From Russula earlei (Eukaryota > Basidiomycota > Agaricomycetes > Russulales > Russulaceae), in the NCBI GenBank assembly GCA_025769875.1, contig JAGFNK010000743.1, positions 1 through 23,180 of the forward strand: a DNA stretch of 23,180 bases, read 5' to 3'. The position numbers and the translations under genes were made by a program. This document shows positions 8,890 to 17,717 of this stretch, in pieces (within the stretch, counting starts at the first letter, position 1; each line of letters opens with the position of its first letter). Below the pieces are notes generated by a model. That model was not told where the DNA came from. It did no database searches and saw only the letters and a list, made by a program, of their open reading frames with translations.

Positions 8890-11800
8890 TGTAGGGCCGT
8901 TGCTTGTTCATCATGGGGCTTGTAGTTGATGGCCAGCTCTGTCGCTGTGCAGGATGGCATGCATATGTGGGCAAGGGTGGGTGTTATTGTTGTCTGTGCA
9001 TCGAGGTAGGTTGCAAGGGCCTTTAGTCTGGACATTAAGGACCGTAGTTGTGCGTGTTTGTCTGTGACTGTTGTTCTGATTGTTTGCTCTGAGTGTCCCC
9101 AGAGTTTACCTTTTTTGTGTAGTACTGCTGCTGTTGCGCCAATCTGTTTGTTGTCTGGTCAGTCTTTGTTAGTTTTAACGCCATTGCAGAAGATGGAGAT
9201 GGCCTCTCCCACTCGGCATTGTGCCGCTAGTAGGATGGCAAGGTGGTTTGGTGTTTGTTGGGCATTTTGTTGGGCATTTGTTTGCTTGTTTCTATTCTTA
9301 CCTTTCCGTCCCAGTCTGGAGCAACTGGTGGGAGGTTGGGGAAGGCCTCAATGCATGGGCTGTTTGAAGGCATTTGGTGTGCTAATGATTTCAGTGTGGT
9401 TTTTGCTTTGTGGCTGTTTGGTGTTGGTAGGGGGTTGGTGTGGTTTGGGGGGCCATACCAGTTGCCTCCTAATCTCCTCCACAGTTGGCTATCCTTTGTA
9501 GTGTGATGCAGCCTTATGGCTGCATTGTTAGTTAGTTTGTCAAGTCATATTCTCATTGGAAGGATAGTCAGTAGGTGATGGAGAGGTTCCTGTGGGGTCA
9601 TGTGGAATATGCCCACTATTACCTTTACCATGTCATTCTGTATGGTTTGCAGCTTCTTGACTAACTGGATTTGTTTGCCTGTGTACCACAGTTGGTGGCC
9701 GTATGTTAGCATGGGGAGGCAGATAGCAAGATATACTTATACTTGTCTCTCCACTTTGCCTGTTTGAGGCCTCGTACAGAGTTGCCCAGTAATTGGAGGG
9801 CTTTCAGGGAGGCTCTTGCTCTGTTGCACATGTAGTTGACGTGTTGTTTCCAGGAGAGGTGGGCATCGAAGAAGAAACCAAGGTACCTGATAGTGGTGGA
9901 CATGGCAATCCAGTAGTATGTGTTATGGGAGGGAAGTGGGAGGTGAGTGTAGCTTGGACAGACTGTTTTTTCTCTCTGTTTCCAGAAATACAGAACTTCT
10001 GTTTTGTCCAGTTTGACACTATGATCTGCCTTGGTTAGCCAACCTGCACACTCTGAGTAGCCTGCTTGGAGTTTTGACTCCACTGTCTCCCAATCATGGC
10101 CACAGGTGAAAATGGCTCCATTGTTGATGTACATTGCTAGTGTTGTTTGGTTCCAGTGTTCTGCTTTATGTATCATGGGGGATGTGTATAGTATGGATAG
10201 ACCTGGCAAGGTTGGGGAGCCTTGAGGGGTGCCCATTTCTAATCCAAACGGTTCCAAGGCCCGACTGTTAAAACAGAGTTGTGCCCTTTGGTTAGTTAGG
10301 AAAGAATGGCACCAGCTTACTATTTCAGGTGCGAAACCTAGGTTTCGGACTACCTGGGTTAGTCTTTGGTGGTTGATGTTGTCAAAGAAACCCTGAATGT
10401 CAAATAGTAGGACTCCGCACCTGAGTCCGGCTTGGTGTGTGGCTTGTATGTCATGCAGGAGGGCAAGACCCACATCGGTCGTTGATGACACATTTTACCC
10501 TCTGTATTGGATTGTGGGAACTAGTTCATGTTTGGCCATGTTCTAGTATATGAGTCTGGCCATTATTTTTTCCATGAGCTTACCCATGCACTCGGGTAGC
10601 GCTATTGGTCAGAAATTTTTGGCTAGCGTGTAATCTGCCCTGTTGGGTTTGGGGATGACACACACTATGGCCTCCTTCCAAGTGTTTGGGTGGTGGCTGG
10701 CTTGGAGGCAGCTCTCAAAGAGCCAGTGGAGCCTCTCCAGGTTTGCCTCCCATGCCCATTTTATCATGGTCCATGAGTGGCCCGATGGGCCTGGTGTGGA
10801 GCGCCCCGAAACCTTTTGTAAGAGATCACTCACCAGATCTTTTTGGATTTTTGGGAGTGTGTGCTGGGGGAGTGGGGCCAGGTTGTCAGGTAAGTGTGTG
10901 TCCACTTCCTGTCTCTCTTTGGTGAAGAAACACTGTGATAGTGTGTCAGCCATCTCCTCTTGTGAGTTGGAGAAACCTTCCAGTATCCTTAGGGGGGGAA
11001 CCTGATTGGTTTTGCACCTGTGTCTCCAAAGTGCAACTTCCCAGAGCTGCATGTTGTCGATGTAGCCATTGGCTCACTGGCGTTTGGCCTCCTGGACTGC
11101 AGCCTTAAGTTGTTTTTGTGCTCTCTTTTGTTTGTCCTGGTTGGGAGCTTCCTTGAGGGTTTGAATGGCTCTCTTGCACTCCGTGTTCCACCAAGGTGCG
11201 GCGCGACAATGGTGTGGGTGTCTGTGTTTGAGCGAGATTTTGTTTGTCGTTTGAATGTCAGTCATATACTTGTTTATTTGTTCGTCTATTTCCTCCATGG
11301 TTGGGTGAGGGGGAGGGGACCAGTTGTCGCACTTCACTTTGAAGGTTTTGATCCACATGTCTTTCTGCTCTAGGTCCACTACATACTCTAGGTCGGACAC
11401 ATTTCCTCTGGTATTTGTGTGGGTTGTGAGGGAGCTCCCTGTGAGTTGGAGCATGGCATGGTCTGAGCCAAGGGAGCCAGGCCAATCTGTGGTCAGTCCA
11501 GTGAAAGTGGTGGTCCTTACCACTGTGGCGTTAAACCACACGAAATCTATCGTTGAGTCCCTTTTGTGTGAGGAACCTTCGTGCATTATTACTCCTGGTG
11601 TGTTGGCTAAGATGAGTAGGTTGGTTGTGGCCCAGTCTTCTACTCGGTTGGCCCAGGCGTATTTGGGGTTCCCCAGTGGTAACCAGGTTGGTGAGTGGGT
11701 GTTGAAATTCCCTATGACCAGTGTGGGGATGTTGGGGTCAATCTCTATCACGGTGAATGCATCTAGGGTGGTTGCATCTCTGATGTCATGGTAGAAGTCA

Positions 11801-12476
11801 ATTACTCGCCATGTTTCGTTATCGAGTATTATGTCAAGGGCCTGAACGCATTGGCATTTGCAGGCGTCTTGTCTTGTTAAGGCCATGTAGCATGTGTCAT
11901 GAACCATTCTCCGGAGAGGGCCCTTGAAGGACCCTTCCTTATAGGAGGAAACCCAGCCTCTATGGTGTCACCCTGTTCACACGAGCAAAAGGGGTGAGTA
12001 GAGGTGTCCACAATATCGCGCGCGCATTGTTGCGCGAGCGATTCTCGGCACAATCGACATACAGCAAGCCCCACTTAAAGGCAACCCTTCTAGCAACAAA
12101 AGACAGCATTAGGGCCTTCCTAAGGACCCTTTGGAACGACCCTAGGAACTCTACAATAGGTACTAACCTGGTATCAAAGGCCCTACAACGCGTTATTAGA
12201 CCAACTCTAATAACTATAGAACGAACTATAAGGCAATACTAAGGACCTTAATAGAAGTATTAGGGTTGACTCTAAGGACCCTAATAGAACTATATAAGGG
12301 CCTTATAAGATAACACTATTCCCTAACCAAACTACAAGTCCTCAAATGACCGGCCCTAAACTAACTAACAGGAAATGAATCAGGTGCTTGCACGTGCACT
12401 AAAGCAGTGAACACGTGGACAATGGAAGCTCTTACTCATAAAGAGAAGCTTCTTACTCAGCAGCTTACTGAGCATG

Positions 12477-12492
12477 ACTGAGCATGCTCAGT
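12477..12492. repeat. 16-bp perfect palindrome in LTR1
   Basis: ACTGAGCATGCTCAGT is its own reverse complement and is preceded by a partial copy (TGAGCATG). In LTR1 copy C the equivalent palindrome was the insertion site of LTR1 copy D. Confidence 0.75.
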
Positions 12493-12578
12493 AAGCGTCC
12501 TCCGACTTCTTACTCATCACTCTATGGTGCTTGATAACAAGGTTATGACTTGTTCCCTATTTAGCAGTTCTCTTGTAG

Positions 12579-12585
12579 TATATAA
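12579..12585 (+). promoter_or_regulatory. TATA box of LTR1
   Basis: TATATAA is followed by GCGCTCAATAAAG and then the conserved hairpin. It is the likely U3/R promoter of the LTR1 retrotransposon; the same block occurs in copies C and D. Confidence 0.6.
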
Positions 12586-12602
12586 GCGCTCAATAAAGTA
12601 GC

Positions 12603-12622
12603 GGACAGTCCTCAGACTGTCC
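12603..12622 (+). other. Conserved hairpin at the start of the LTR1 transcript
   Basis: GGACAGTC, loop CTCA, GACTGTCC: an 8-bp perfect stem about 20 nt after the TATA box. The same stem occurs in copy C (17181-17200, loop TTCA) and copy D (16332-16351 in reverse, loop TGAG). The stem is invariant in all three copies. Confidence 0.6.
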
Positions 12623-13448
12623 ATTTGTTTACGGCACTCTCCATCCCTGGGATACTCCTTTAAGGACCATCCCCTTGTGACTACCCTGGCCTCTTCCCTG
12701 CGTGATTGCTCGACTCTCACAGTAACAATACCTCTCTGGTATCTGTTACTACTCTGGACTCTACTTCTTGCCCACGCAGTCTTGGACGTCTATCGACTCG
12801 TCTTTGAGCTTATCCCTCGCTCTTGAACTGGATAGTTCAACAGTGAGTCTTGACAGCATGGTGTTGTTTTGTTGTCTGGGTGTGGTTTCCAGATGTAAGC
12901 CATTACCTTAGGTTGTTGGCCGTCGTTGAGGCCGGGGTATAGGATCTCCCATGCTGGAGATGCCACCCCAATCAGGACATCAACTCCATTGTGGGCGTTG
13001 TCTTTCCTGGCTGTGCCTATCTTGTTGTACCAAGGTTCCTGTATAAGTATGAGATCAGTTTCAGATGCGCTGTTGAGTAAAGCATGGGTCATGGCATTGT
13101 GCTTGCACATGTTTACTGATGCTATGTATAATTTCCAGTGTGCCATCATAGGGGGGGGTTCATCTGGGCAGCGCTGTCTTTCGGGCACGAGGGGGATTGG
13201 TGGTTGGTGGTGGAGCATGGGTGCTCCGAACCATGTTGTGGTGTGGGTTGTGGGGTCTGCCGGTGTTGGCATGTGTCGAGAGGGTCCGGGTTTGGGTGGG
13301 TTGGGTTTCTTCTTGGGTGTGAGCTGCAGGGCGTTTAGCCTAGTGGGAGTGCGGGGTTGTTATGGTGTCATGGTCATTGGAGCATTAGCTCAGGGTTCTG
13401 TTGGATATACAATCTGTCATATAGATTAATCCACTTCACTGTACCCAA

Positions 13449-13521
13449 GGCTAGGTAGCTCAGTAGTTAGAGCACCTGGTATATATCCAGGAGGTCCTGG
13501 GTTCAATCCCCAGTCTGGCCA
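13449..13521 (+). tRNA. tRNA-like gene inside LTR3 copy 1 (loop triplet UAU, non-standard position 33)
   Basis: The 73 nt fold into a full cloverleaf. Acceptor GGCTAGG pairs with TCTGGCC (two G-U), D stem GCTC/GAGC, anticodon stem CCTGG/CCAGG, variable loop AGGTC, T stem CTGGG/CCCAG with loop TTCAATC, discriminator A. There are no mismatches. A box: TAGCTCAGTAGTTAGAG; B box: GGTTCAATCCC. TTTT follows directly at 13522-13525. The anticodon loop is TATATAT, so the triplet would be UAU (Ile), but position 33 is A instead of the near-universal U, which argues against decoding. It is more likely a retained Pol III promoter module than a working tRNA. No CCA is encoded. Confidence 0.7.
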
Positions 13522-13525
13522 TTTT
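13522..13525 (+). terminator. Pol III-type T-run after the tRNA-like gene
   Basis: TTTT immediately after the discriminator base is the expected Pol III stop. It is conserved at 19966-19969 in copy 2. Confidence 0.6.
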
Positions 13526-14230
13526 CTTAATTGCACAGGATATAGGGAATCATGTGAGTGCATGTCAACCCCCTCCTCTGAGGTCCCCAGGTTGGGTCAC
13601 ATAGTGTTGAACCCACAAGTCGGACCCAAGAGGGTGGCAATGACTAAGCACCTCCTCTGAGGTCCCTCTATCTGTGGTTGCATTTCACAACAGGTTCAGT
13701 GGGGCCAAGTCCCTGTGACTTGGTTCAAGGGTTCAATGGGACCCGCTCAAAAGAGACCGGATCAAGGGTTTAGTGTCTCAAGGCTTAGTCAGACAATGAC
13801 TCAGCCCGCAGACAGAGTCAATCTTCTGGTTTCACAGAAGAGGAGGATGATGAGAGAGAGACAGAGGAGGAAGAGGAACACAAGGGTTCCTTGAGGTGTG
13901 CTCAAGTCAAGCAGAGTATAGGCCGGCACAAGCAGGTTGTGATTGAGAGAGTATACAGGGCATGGGATGCGACAGGAAATGGGACAAAGCTAAGCTTGGG
14001 GCATTCCCCAGCTTCTACAGGCACTTAAATACTGTATGTAGCAAGGCTGTACAGTACTATATGTGGAACAATAGATAAAATTGAGCCAATAGCAAAAAGG
14101 GTTAAGCAATAGATGAAACACAAATGTAAAATGATTGAGGGACGATCAACATCAAGGGATGAAATGGTAACCAAGGAGACGGGAATGAGAAAGATGAGGA
14201 TGGTGACAAAAATAGGAACAAGGCAAGAAT

Positions 14231-15502
14231 TTACAACAGGGGTTGGGGTTGAGGTTGCGTGCGGATGGCTGGTGCTGAGTCACAGTCGTAGGGGTCAGCA
14301 TACTCCAGGTCGAGGGCCATGTCCATGTCGATCTCGTCGTCATGATTGGGGATGCTCACTATCCATTCATGGTACTCACCTTCTTCCATGTCTGGGTTGG
14401 ATTCCATGTCCTTGCCCTCGTCTTTTGTGTGTGCTGGTTTCCGCAGTGCCCTGGGTCTGTAGTTGTCTCTAGCAGGGCATGTGTTGTCTCTACAGTGGTG
14501 GCCACCCAGTCGACAGTTTAGGCACTTGTAGTGCATACAGTCGCAGAGGCCTGCAACTGTGTGTTTCCAGGGGCACTTCTGGTTGTGTTCCTGAGATGTG
14601 TGAGCTGCACCACAGATGTGGCACTTTACCGCGTCTCTACTTAGTGGGCACGCCTTAGACTTTTTTGTGTGGCCCAGAGTGTGGCATCTCAAGCATTGTA
14701 CTAGAGTGGGTTTGTCAATCCACTTACAGATTTTAACCTCTTTGCCGAAGAGGGTGGATGACCCGTCTGGGTTGGAGATGGCAAAGGTGAGGGTGGAGTA
14801 CAGACTGTTTATTCTCTTGATTGGTTTCAGCCACCTTGGCTCCATGGAGAAGTGGGCCTTGCATAGGCCAGGTAGTGATGTTGCCTCTGTGAGGAGTGCC
14901 TGTGGTCCAAAAGTTATTCCATTGTTATCCTTGACCAGGACACCATGGGTGAGAAATTGGGTCCAGCCCATGGAGGGGCATAGTTGGCCTATGCCATGGA
15001 AGGGTTTTAGTAGGAAAGGTTTATATGACATGATGTGGTCGAATGAGATGTTACCTTCAAAGGAGAATACAAAGTTACCTTTGCTTCACGGATGCACGCT
15101 CCACCTACCTGCTTGAAGGGGGATGGGTCTGGCAACCACCTTGCTCATTTGAAGGCAGATATCCCTGACTATGACATCCGCAGCTCTTGCATGTATGAGT
15201 TGCTCCAACTGTTCATTGTCATGTCTTCCAGCTTGCAGGACTGTGACTTCTGTGATGGTTGGTGTATTCCAGTGTCTGGGGTTTGGTTTGGTGGGGTTGT
15301 TGTTATCGGTTGCTGCGCTCACAGCCGCCGAAGCGTATGATGCCAGTGTGATGATTGACATAAGTGGTGGGGCTTTGGTGCCGGTTGCACCTTTGTTGGA
15401 GTTTTTAGTCTTCCTTTGGTGGGAGACACAGGTGAAGTCGGCCTCTGGTCTGGCCAGGCTGGGGTTCGAGGCATTGTGGTTGGGGTTGTGACTTGTAGTG
15501 GC
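14231..15502 (-). pseudogene. LINE ORF1, nucleic-acid-binding zinc-knuckle protein
   Basis: One frame runs from the break at 15502 to 14231, about 420 codons, with an internal TGA at 15086-15088. The N-terminus is missing because LTR1 copy C cuts it. The N-part is Ala/Thr/Asn-rich; the middle (FSFEGNISFDHIM... and ICKWIDKPTLVQC) resembles the nucleic-acid-binding region of LINE gag-like proteins. Three knuckles follow: CLRCHTLGHTKKSKAC, CHICGAAHTSQEHNQKC and CLNCRLGGHHCRDNTC. The C-terminus is acidic. The apparent stop TAA at 14231 lies inside the ~543-bp insertion; the original stop was probably TGA just after CAA-CCC. The protein would coat LINE RNA. Confidence 0.85.
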
Positions 15503-17433
15503 TGTCATGAACCATTTCCCAGAGAGGGCCCTTGAGGGACCCTTCCTTATTAGAGGAAACCCAGCCTCTATGGTGTCACCCTGTTCACATGGACAAAAGG
15601 GGTGAGTAGATGTGTTCACAATATTGTGCATGCATTGTCGCGCGAGCGATTCTTGGCACAATCAACACACAGCAAGCCCCACTTAGTGGCAACCCTTTTA
15701 GCCATAAAAGACAGTATTATAGCCTCTCTAAGGACCCTCTATGACGACTCTAAGTGCTCTACAAGAGGCACTAACAAGACACCAACAGCCCTACAACACG
15801 TTATTAGACTAACTCTAATAACCATAGAATGAACTATAAAGCAATACTAAGGACCTTAGTATAAGTATTAGGGTCGACTCTAATGACCCTAATAGAACTA
15901 TATAAGGGGGCCTTATAAGCGACACTATTCCCTGAACCAAACTACAAGTCCTCAAATGACTGGCCCTAAACTAACTAACAGAAAATGGATCAGGTGCTTT
16001 GCACGTGTACTAAGGCAGTGAACACATGGATAGTAGTGACCCTTACTCATCAACAGGAGCCTTCTTACTCAGCAGCTTAACTGAGCATGACTGAGCATGT
16101 GTCAAGACTCACTGTTGAACTATCCAGTTCAAGAGCGAGGGATAAGCTCGAAGACGAGTCAATAGACGTCCAAGACCGCGTGGGCAAGGAGTAGAGTCCA
16201 GAGGAGCAACAAATACCAGAGAGGTATTGTCACTGTGAGAGTAGAACACTCATGCAGGGAAGAGGCCAGGATAGTCACAAGGGGATGGTCCTTAAGGAGT
16301 ATCCCAGGAATGGAGAGTGCCGTAAACAAATGGACAGTCTGAGGACTGTCCGCTACTTTATTGAGCGCTTATATACTACAAGAGAACTGCTAAATAGGGA
16401 ACAAGTCGTAACCTTGTTATCAAGCACCATAGAGTGATGAGTAAGAAGTCAGAGGATGCTTACTGAGCATGCTCAGTCATGCTCAGTAAGCTGCTGAGTA
16501 AGAAGCTTCTCTTGATGAGTAAGAGTTTCCATTGTCCACGTGTTCACTGCTTTAGTGCACGTGCAAGCACCTGATTCATTTCCTGTTAGTTAGTTTAGGG
16601 CCGGTCATTTGAGGACTTGTAGTTTGGTTAGGGAATAGTGTTATCTTATAAGGCCCTTATATAGTTCTATTAGGGTCCTTAGAGTCAACCCTAATACTTC
16701 TATTAAGGTCCTTAGTGTTGCCTTATAGTTCGTTCTATAGTTATTAGAGTTGGTCTAATAACGCGTTGTAGGGCCTTTGATACTAGGTTAGTACCTATTG
16801 TAGAGTTCCTAAGGTCGTTCCAAAGGGTCCTTAGGAAGGCCCTAATGCTGTCTTTTGTTGCTAGAAGGGTTGCCCTTAAGTGGGGCTTGCTGTATATCGA
16901 TTGTGCCGAGAATCGCTCGTGCAACAATGCACGCGCGATATTGTGGACACTTCTACTCACCCCTTTTGCTCGTGTGAACAGGGTGACACCATAGAGGCTG
17001 GGTTTCCTCCTATAAGGAAGGGTCCTTCAAGGACCCTCTCCGGAGAATAGTTCATGACAGCATGCTCAGTAAGCATACTGCGACTTCTTACTCATCCAGC
17101 AATTGTGCTTGATAACAAGGTTATGACTTGTTCCCTATTTAGCAGTCCCCCTGTAGTTTATAAGCGCTAAATAAAGTAGCGGACAGTCTTCAGACTGTCC
17201 ATTTGTTTATGGCACTCTCTACTCCTGGGATACTCCTTTAAGGACTGTCCCCTTGTGATCATCCTGGCCTCTTCCCTGTGTAACTTCTTGATACTACCAG
17301 TGACAGTACCTCTTTGGTACCTAGCACTGCTTTGGACTCTACTCCTCGCTCACACAGTCTTGGACATTGATCAACTCGTCTTTGAACTTCTCCCTCGCTC
17401 TTGAACTGGATTGTTCAACAGTGAGTCTTGACA
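15503..17433 (+). mobile_element. LTR1 copy C, complete, split by copy D
   Basis: It starts TGTCATGAACC at 15503 and ends GAGTCTTGACA at 17433; without the 965-bp copy D insertion it is 966 bp. It matches copy B throughout, including TATA and hairpin (17181-17200). Its flanks do not match (GTGGC before, GGCTT after), and the left flank is LINE while the right flank is gypsy. So this copy probably records recombination between elements or later loss of one flank, not a clean insertion. Confidence 0.88.
16100..17059 (-). mobile_element. LTR1 copy D, complete solo LTR inside copy C, opposite orientation
   Basis: A 960-bp LTR from TGTCAAGACTC (16100) to GTTCATGACA (17059), i.e. minus orientation. 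It has a perfect GCATG duplication at 16095-16099 and 17060-17064. It landed in the GCATGC palindrome of copy C. Copies C and D are inverted relative to each other, so the locus can form a long hairpin. Confidence 0.93.
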
Positions 17434-17460
17434 GGCTTGGCCTTGGTTTGTAACATTCAT

Positions 17461-17470
17461 CCCCTCTTTA
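17461..17470 (-). other. Gypsy polypurine tract
   Basis: TAAAGAGGGG on the minus strand, a few bases before the apparent LTR start TGTTACAAACC. It is the expected plus-strand primer of a retrotransposon. Confidence 0.5.
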
Positions 17471-17717
17471 TGGATTTGTTGCTCCTGCAATGGGTAGGGG
17501 TTCTTAGTTTCTGAAAATAAAGGAGTAGAGTCAATGGAATGTTTTGCATGTGAATTTGTTCATCCATGGGGAGTTTCTTTGTACTCTGTCGTTCACTCTG
17601 GGGGTGGCTGTGGTTGATTGGGTGCAGGTAATTGCAGGGGGGTCTTTGCCAAGTTCTTTGATAACAGGGGTAGAAGTAATCATCAACAGAGGTCATGATG
17701 TGTGTTAAAGTTAGGGG

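Larger units (their letters stand above)
11895..12855 (+). mobile_element. LTR1 copy B, complete solo LTR in LINE endonuclease
   Basis: A 961-bp LTR starting TGTCATGAACC and ending GAGTCTTGACA (TGTC/GACA termini). It has a perfect 5-bp duplication, GCATG, at 11890-11894 and 12856-12860. Removal joins the LINE endonuclease codons as T-T-P-C-Y-M-A-L in frame. Orientation is set by TATATAA at 12579 followed by CAATAAAG and a hairpin, about 270 bp before the 3' end. U3 holds imperfect repeats of CTAAGGACC..TAATAGAA (about 12110-12290) and a CpG-rich CGCGCGCG block near 12017. No internal coding region is attached, so the parent retrotransposon is not in this window. Confidence 0.93.
7289..13377 (-). 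pseudogene. LINE ORF2: endonuclease-RT-RNase H polyprotein, decayed
   Basis: Without the two LTR insertions the ORF is about 1,410 codons, normal for this class. I place the start at ATG 13377, five codons before an in-frame TAA (13360-13362). The endonuclease N-part has LILIQEPW (catalytic Glu present), then the C-part has VIGNFNTH and GSDHAM. The RT includes VIPKPNRADYTLAKNF, FDIQGFFDNINH and MGTPQGSP, and its YxDD box reads YINNG. Downstream are YGHQLWYTGKQ (thumb), an RNase H with FCNG instead of FTDG, and a CQCG...H knuckle near the end. Stops lie at about 11060, near 10612, at several places in 10490-10608, near 9552 and near 9160, with a frameshift near 9730. The protein would nick target DNA and reverse-transcribe the element in the nucleus. 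Confidence 0.9.
13399..13692 (+). mobile_element. LTR3 copy 1: 294-bp LTR-like element carrying a tRNA gene
   Basis: It starts TGTTGGATATAC and ends TTTCACAACA, so it has TG...CA ends and a TGTTG/CAACA inverted pair. It is flanked by a perfect 5-bp duplication, GGTTC, at 13394-13398 and 13693-13697. Copy 2 at 19843-20137 is about 98 % identical and has its own duplication (CAGAG), so the boundaries are exact. These are the marks of integrase-mediated LTR insertion, not of a SINE, which would have a variable target duplication and a 3' tail. Fifty bases in, a complete tRNA-like gene begins. Downstream are two copies of CCTCCTCTGAGGTCC (about 13569 and 13650). No protein frame is seen. Confidence 0.88.
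13398..14239. mobile_element. Unclassified ~543-bp insertion between LINE ORF1 and ORF2 (carries LTR3 copy 1)
   Basis: GGGTT occurs at 13393-13397 and again at 14240-14244. Removing the interval plus one GGGTT (and the LTR3 inside it) gives, on the minus strand, an ORF1 ending CAA-CCC-TGA followed 12 nt later by the ORF2 ATG at 13377, a sensible LINE junction. The inserted part (C at 13398 plus 13698-14239) starts CAGTGGGGCC and ends TTACAACAG, with only weak inverted similarity. It has no ORF and no family I recognise. A purine-rich stretch (13845-13880) and TATTTAAG-like sequence on the minus strand near 14025 are the only features. It could be a solo LTR or a non-autonomous DNA element. 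Confidence 0.5.
7086..15502 (-). mobile_element. Tad-like LINE (non-LTR retrotransposon), 5' end lost, with nested insertions
   Basis: On the minus strand the order is ORF1 (zinc knuckles), ORF2 (APE endonuclease, reverse transcriptase, RNase H, C-terminal zinc knuckle), a short 3' UTR (7288-7101) and a 15-nt poly(A), seen as T at 7086-7100. Domain order and fungal context fit the Tad1/I group. Insertions are LTR2 copy 1 (8009-8889), LTR1 copy B (11895-12855) and a ~543-bp element with LTR3 copy 1 inside it (13398-14239). Removing each LTR plus one target copy restores the frame. The 5' end is cut at 15502 by LTR1 copy C. Many stops and mutated catalytic residues show it is dead. Confidence 0.9.

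Noticed and set aside
9058..11373. Plus-strand ORFs opposite the LINE (for example 9058-9501, 10643-11005, 11020-11373)
   Set aside because: They are shadows of the minus-strand ORF2 with no motif of their own.
12517..12720. Small minus ORF in LTR1 (also seen at 16252-16437) as a conserved peptide
   Set aside because: Its conservation is explained by the shared LTR sequence around the TATA box and hairpin.
13449..13521. An ordinary host tRNA-Ile gene
   Set aside because: It occurs twice at the same place within a mobile unit with target duplications, and has A at position 33.
13399..13692. LTR3 as a plain tRNA-derived SINE
   Set aside because: The tRNA is not at the 5' end, there is no A- or T-rich tail, the duplications are exactly 5 bp, and the ends are TG...CA with a short inverted pair.
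15503..17433. LTR1 as the LTR of the neighbouring gypsy remnant
   Set aside because: TATA box and hairpin show copy C points in the plus direction, while the gypsy is minus; the gypsy LTR start after its polypurine tract is TGTTACAAACC.
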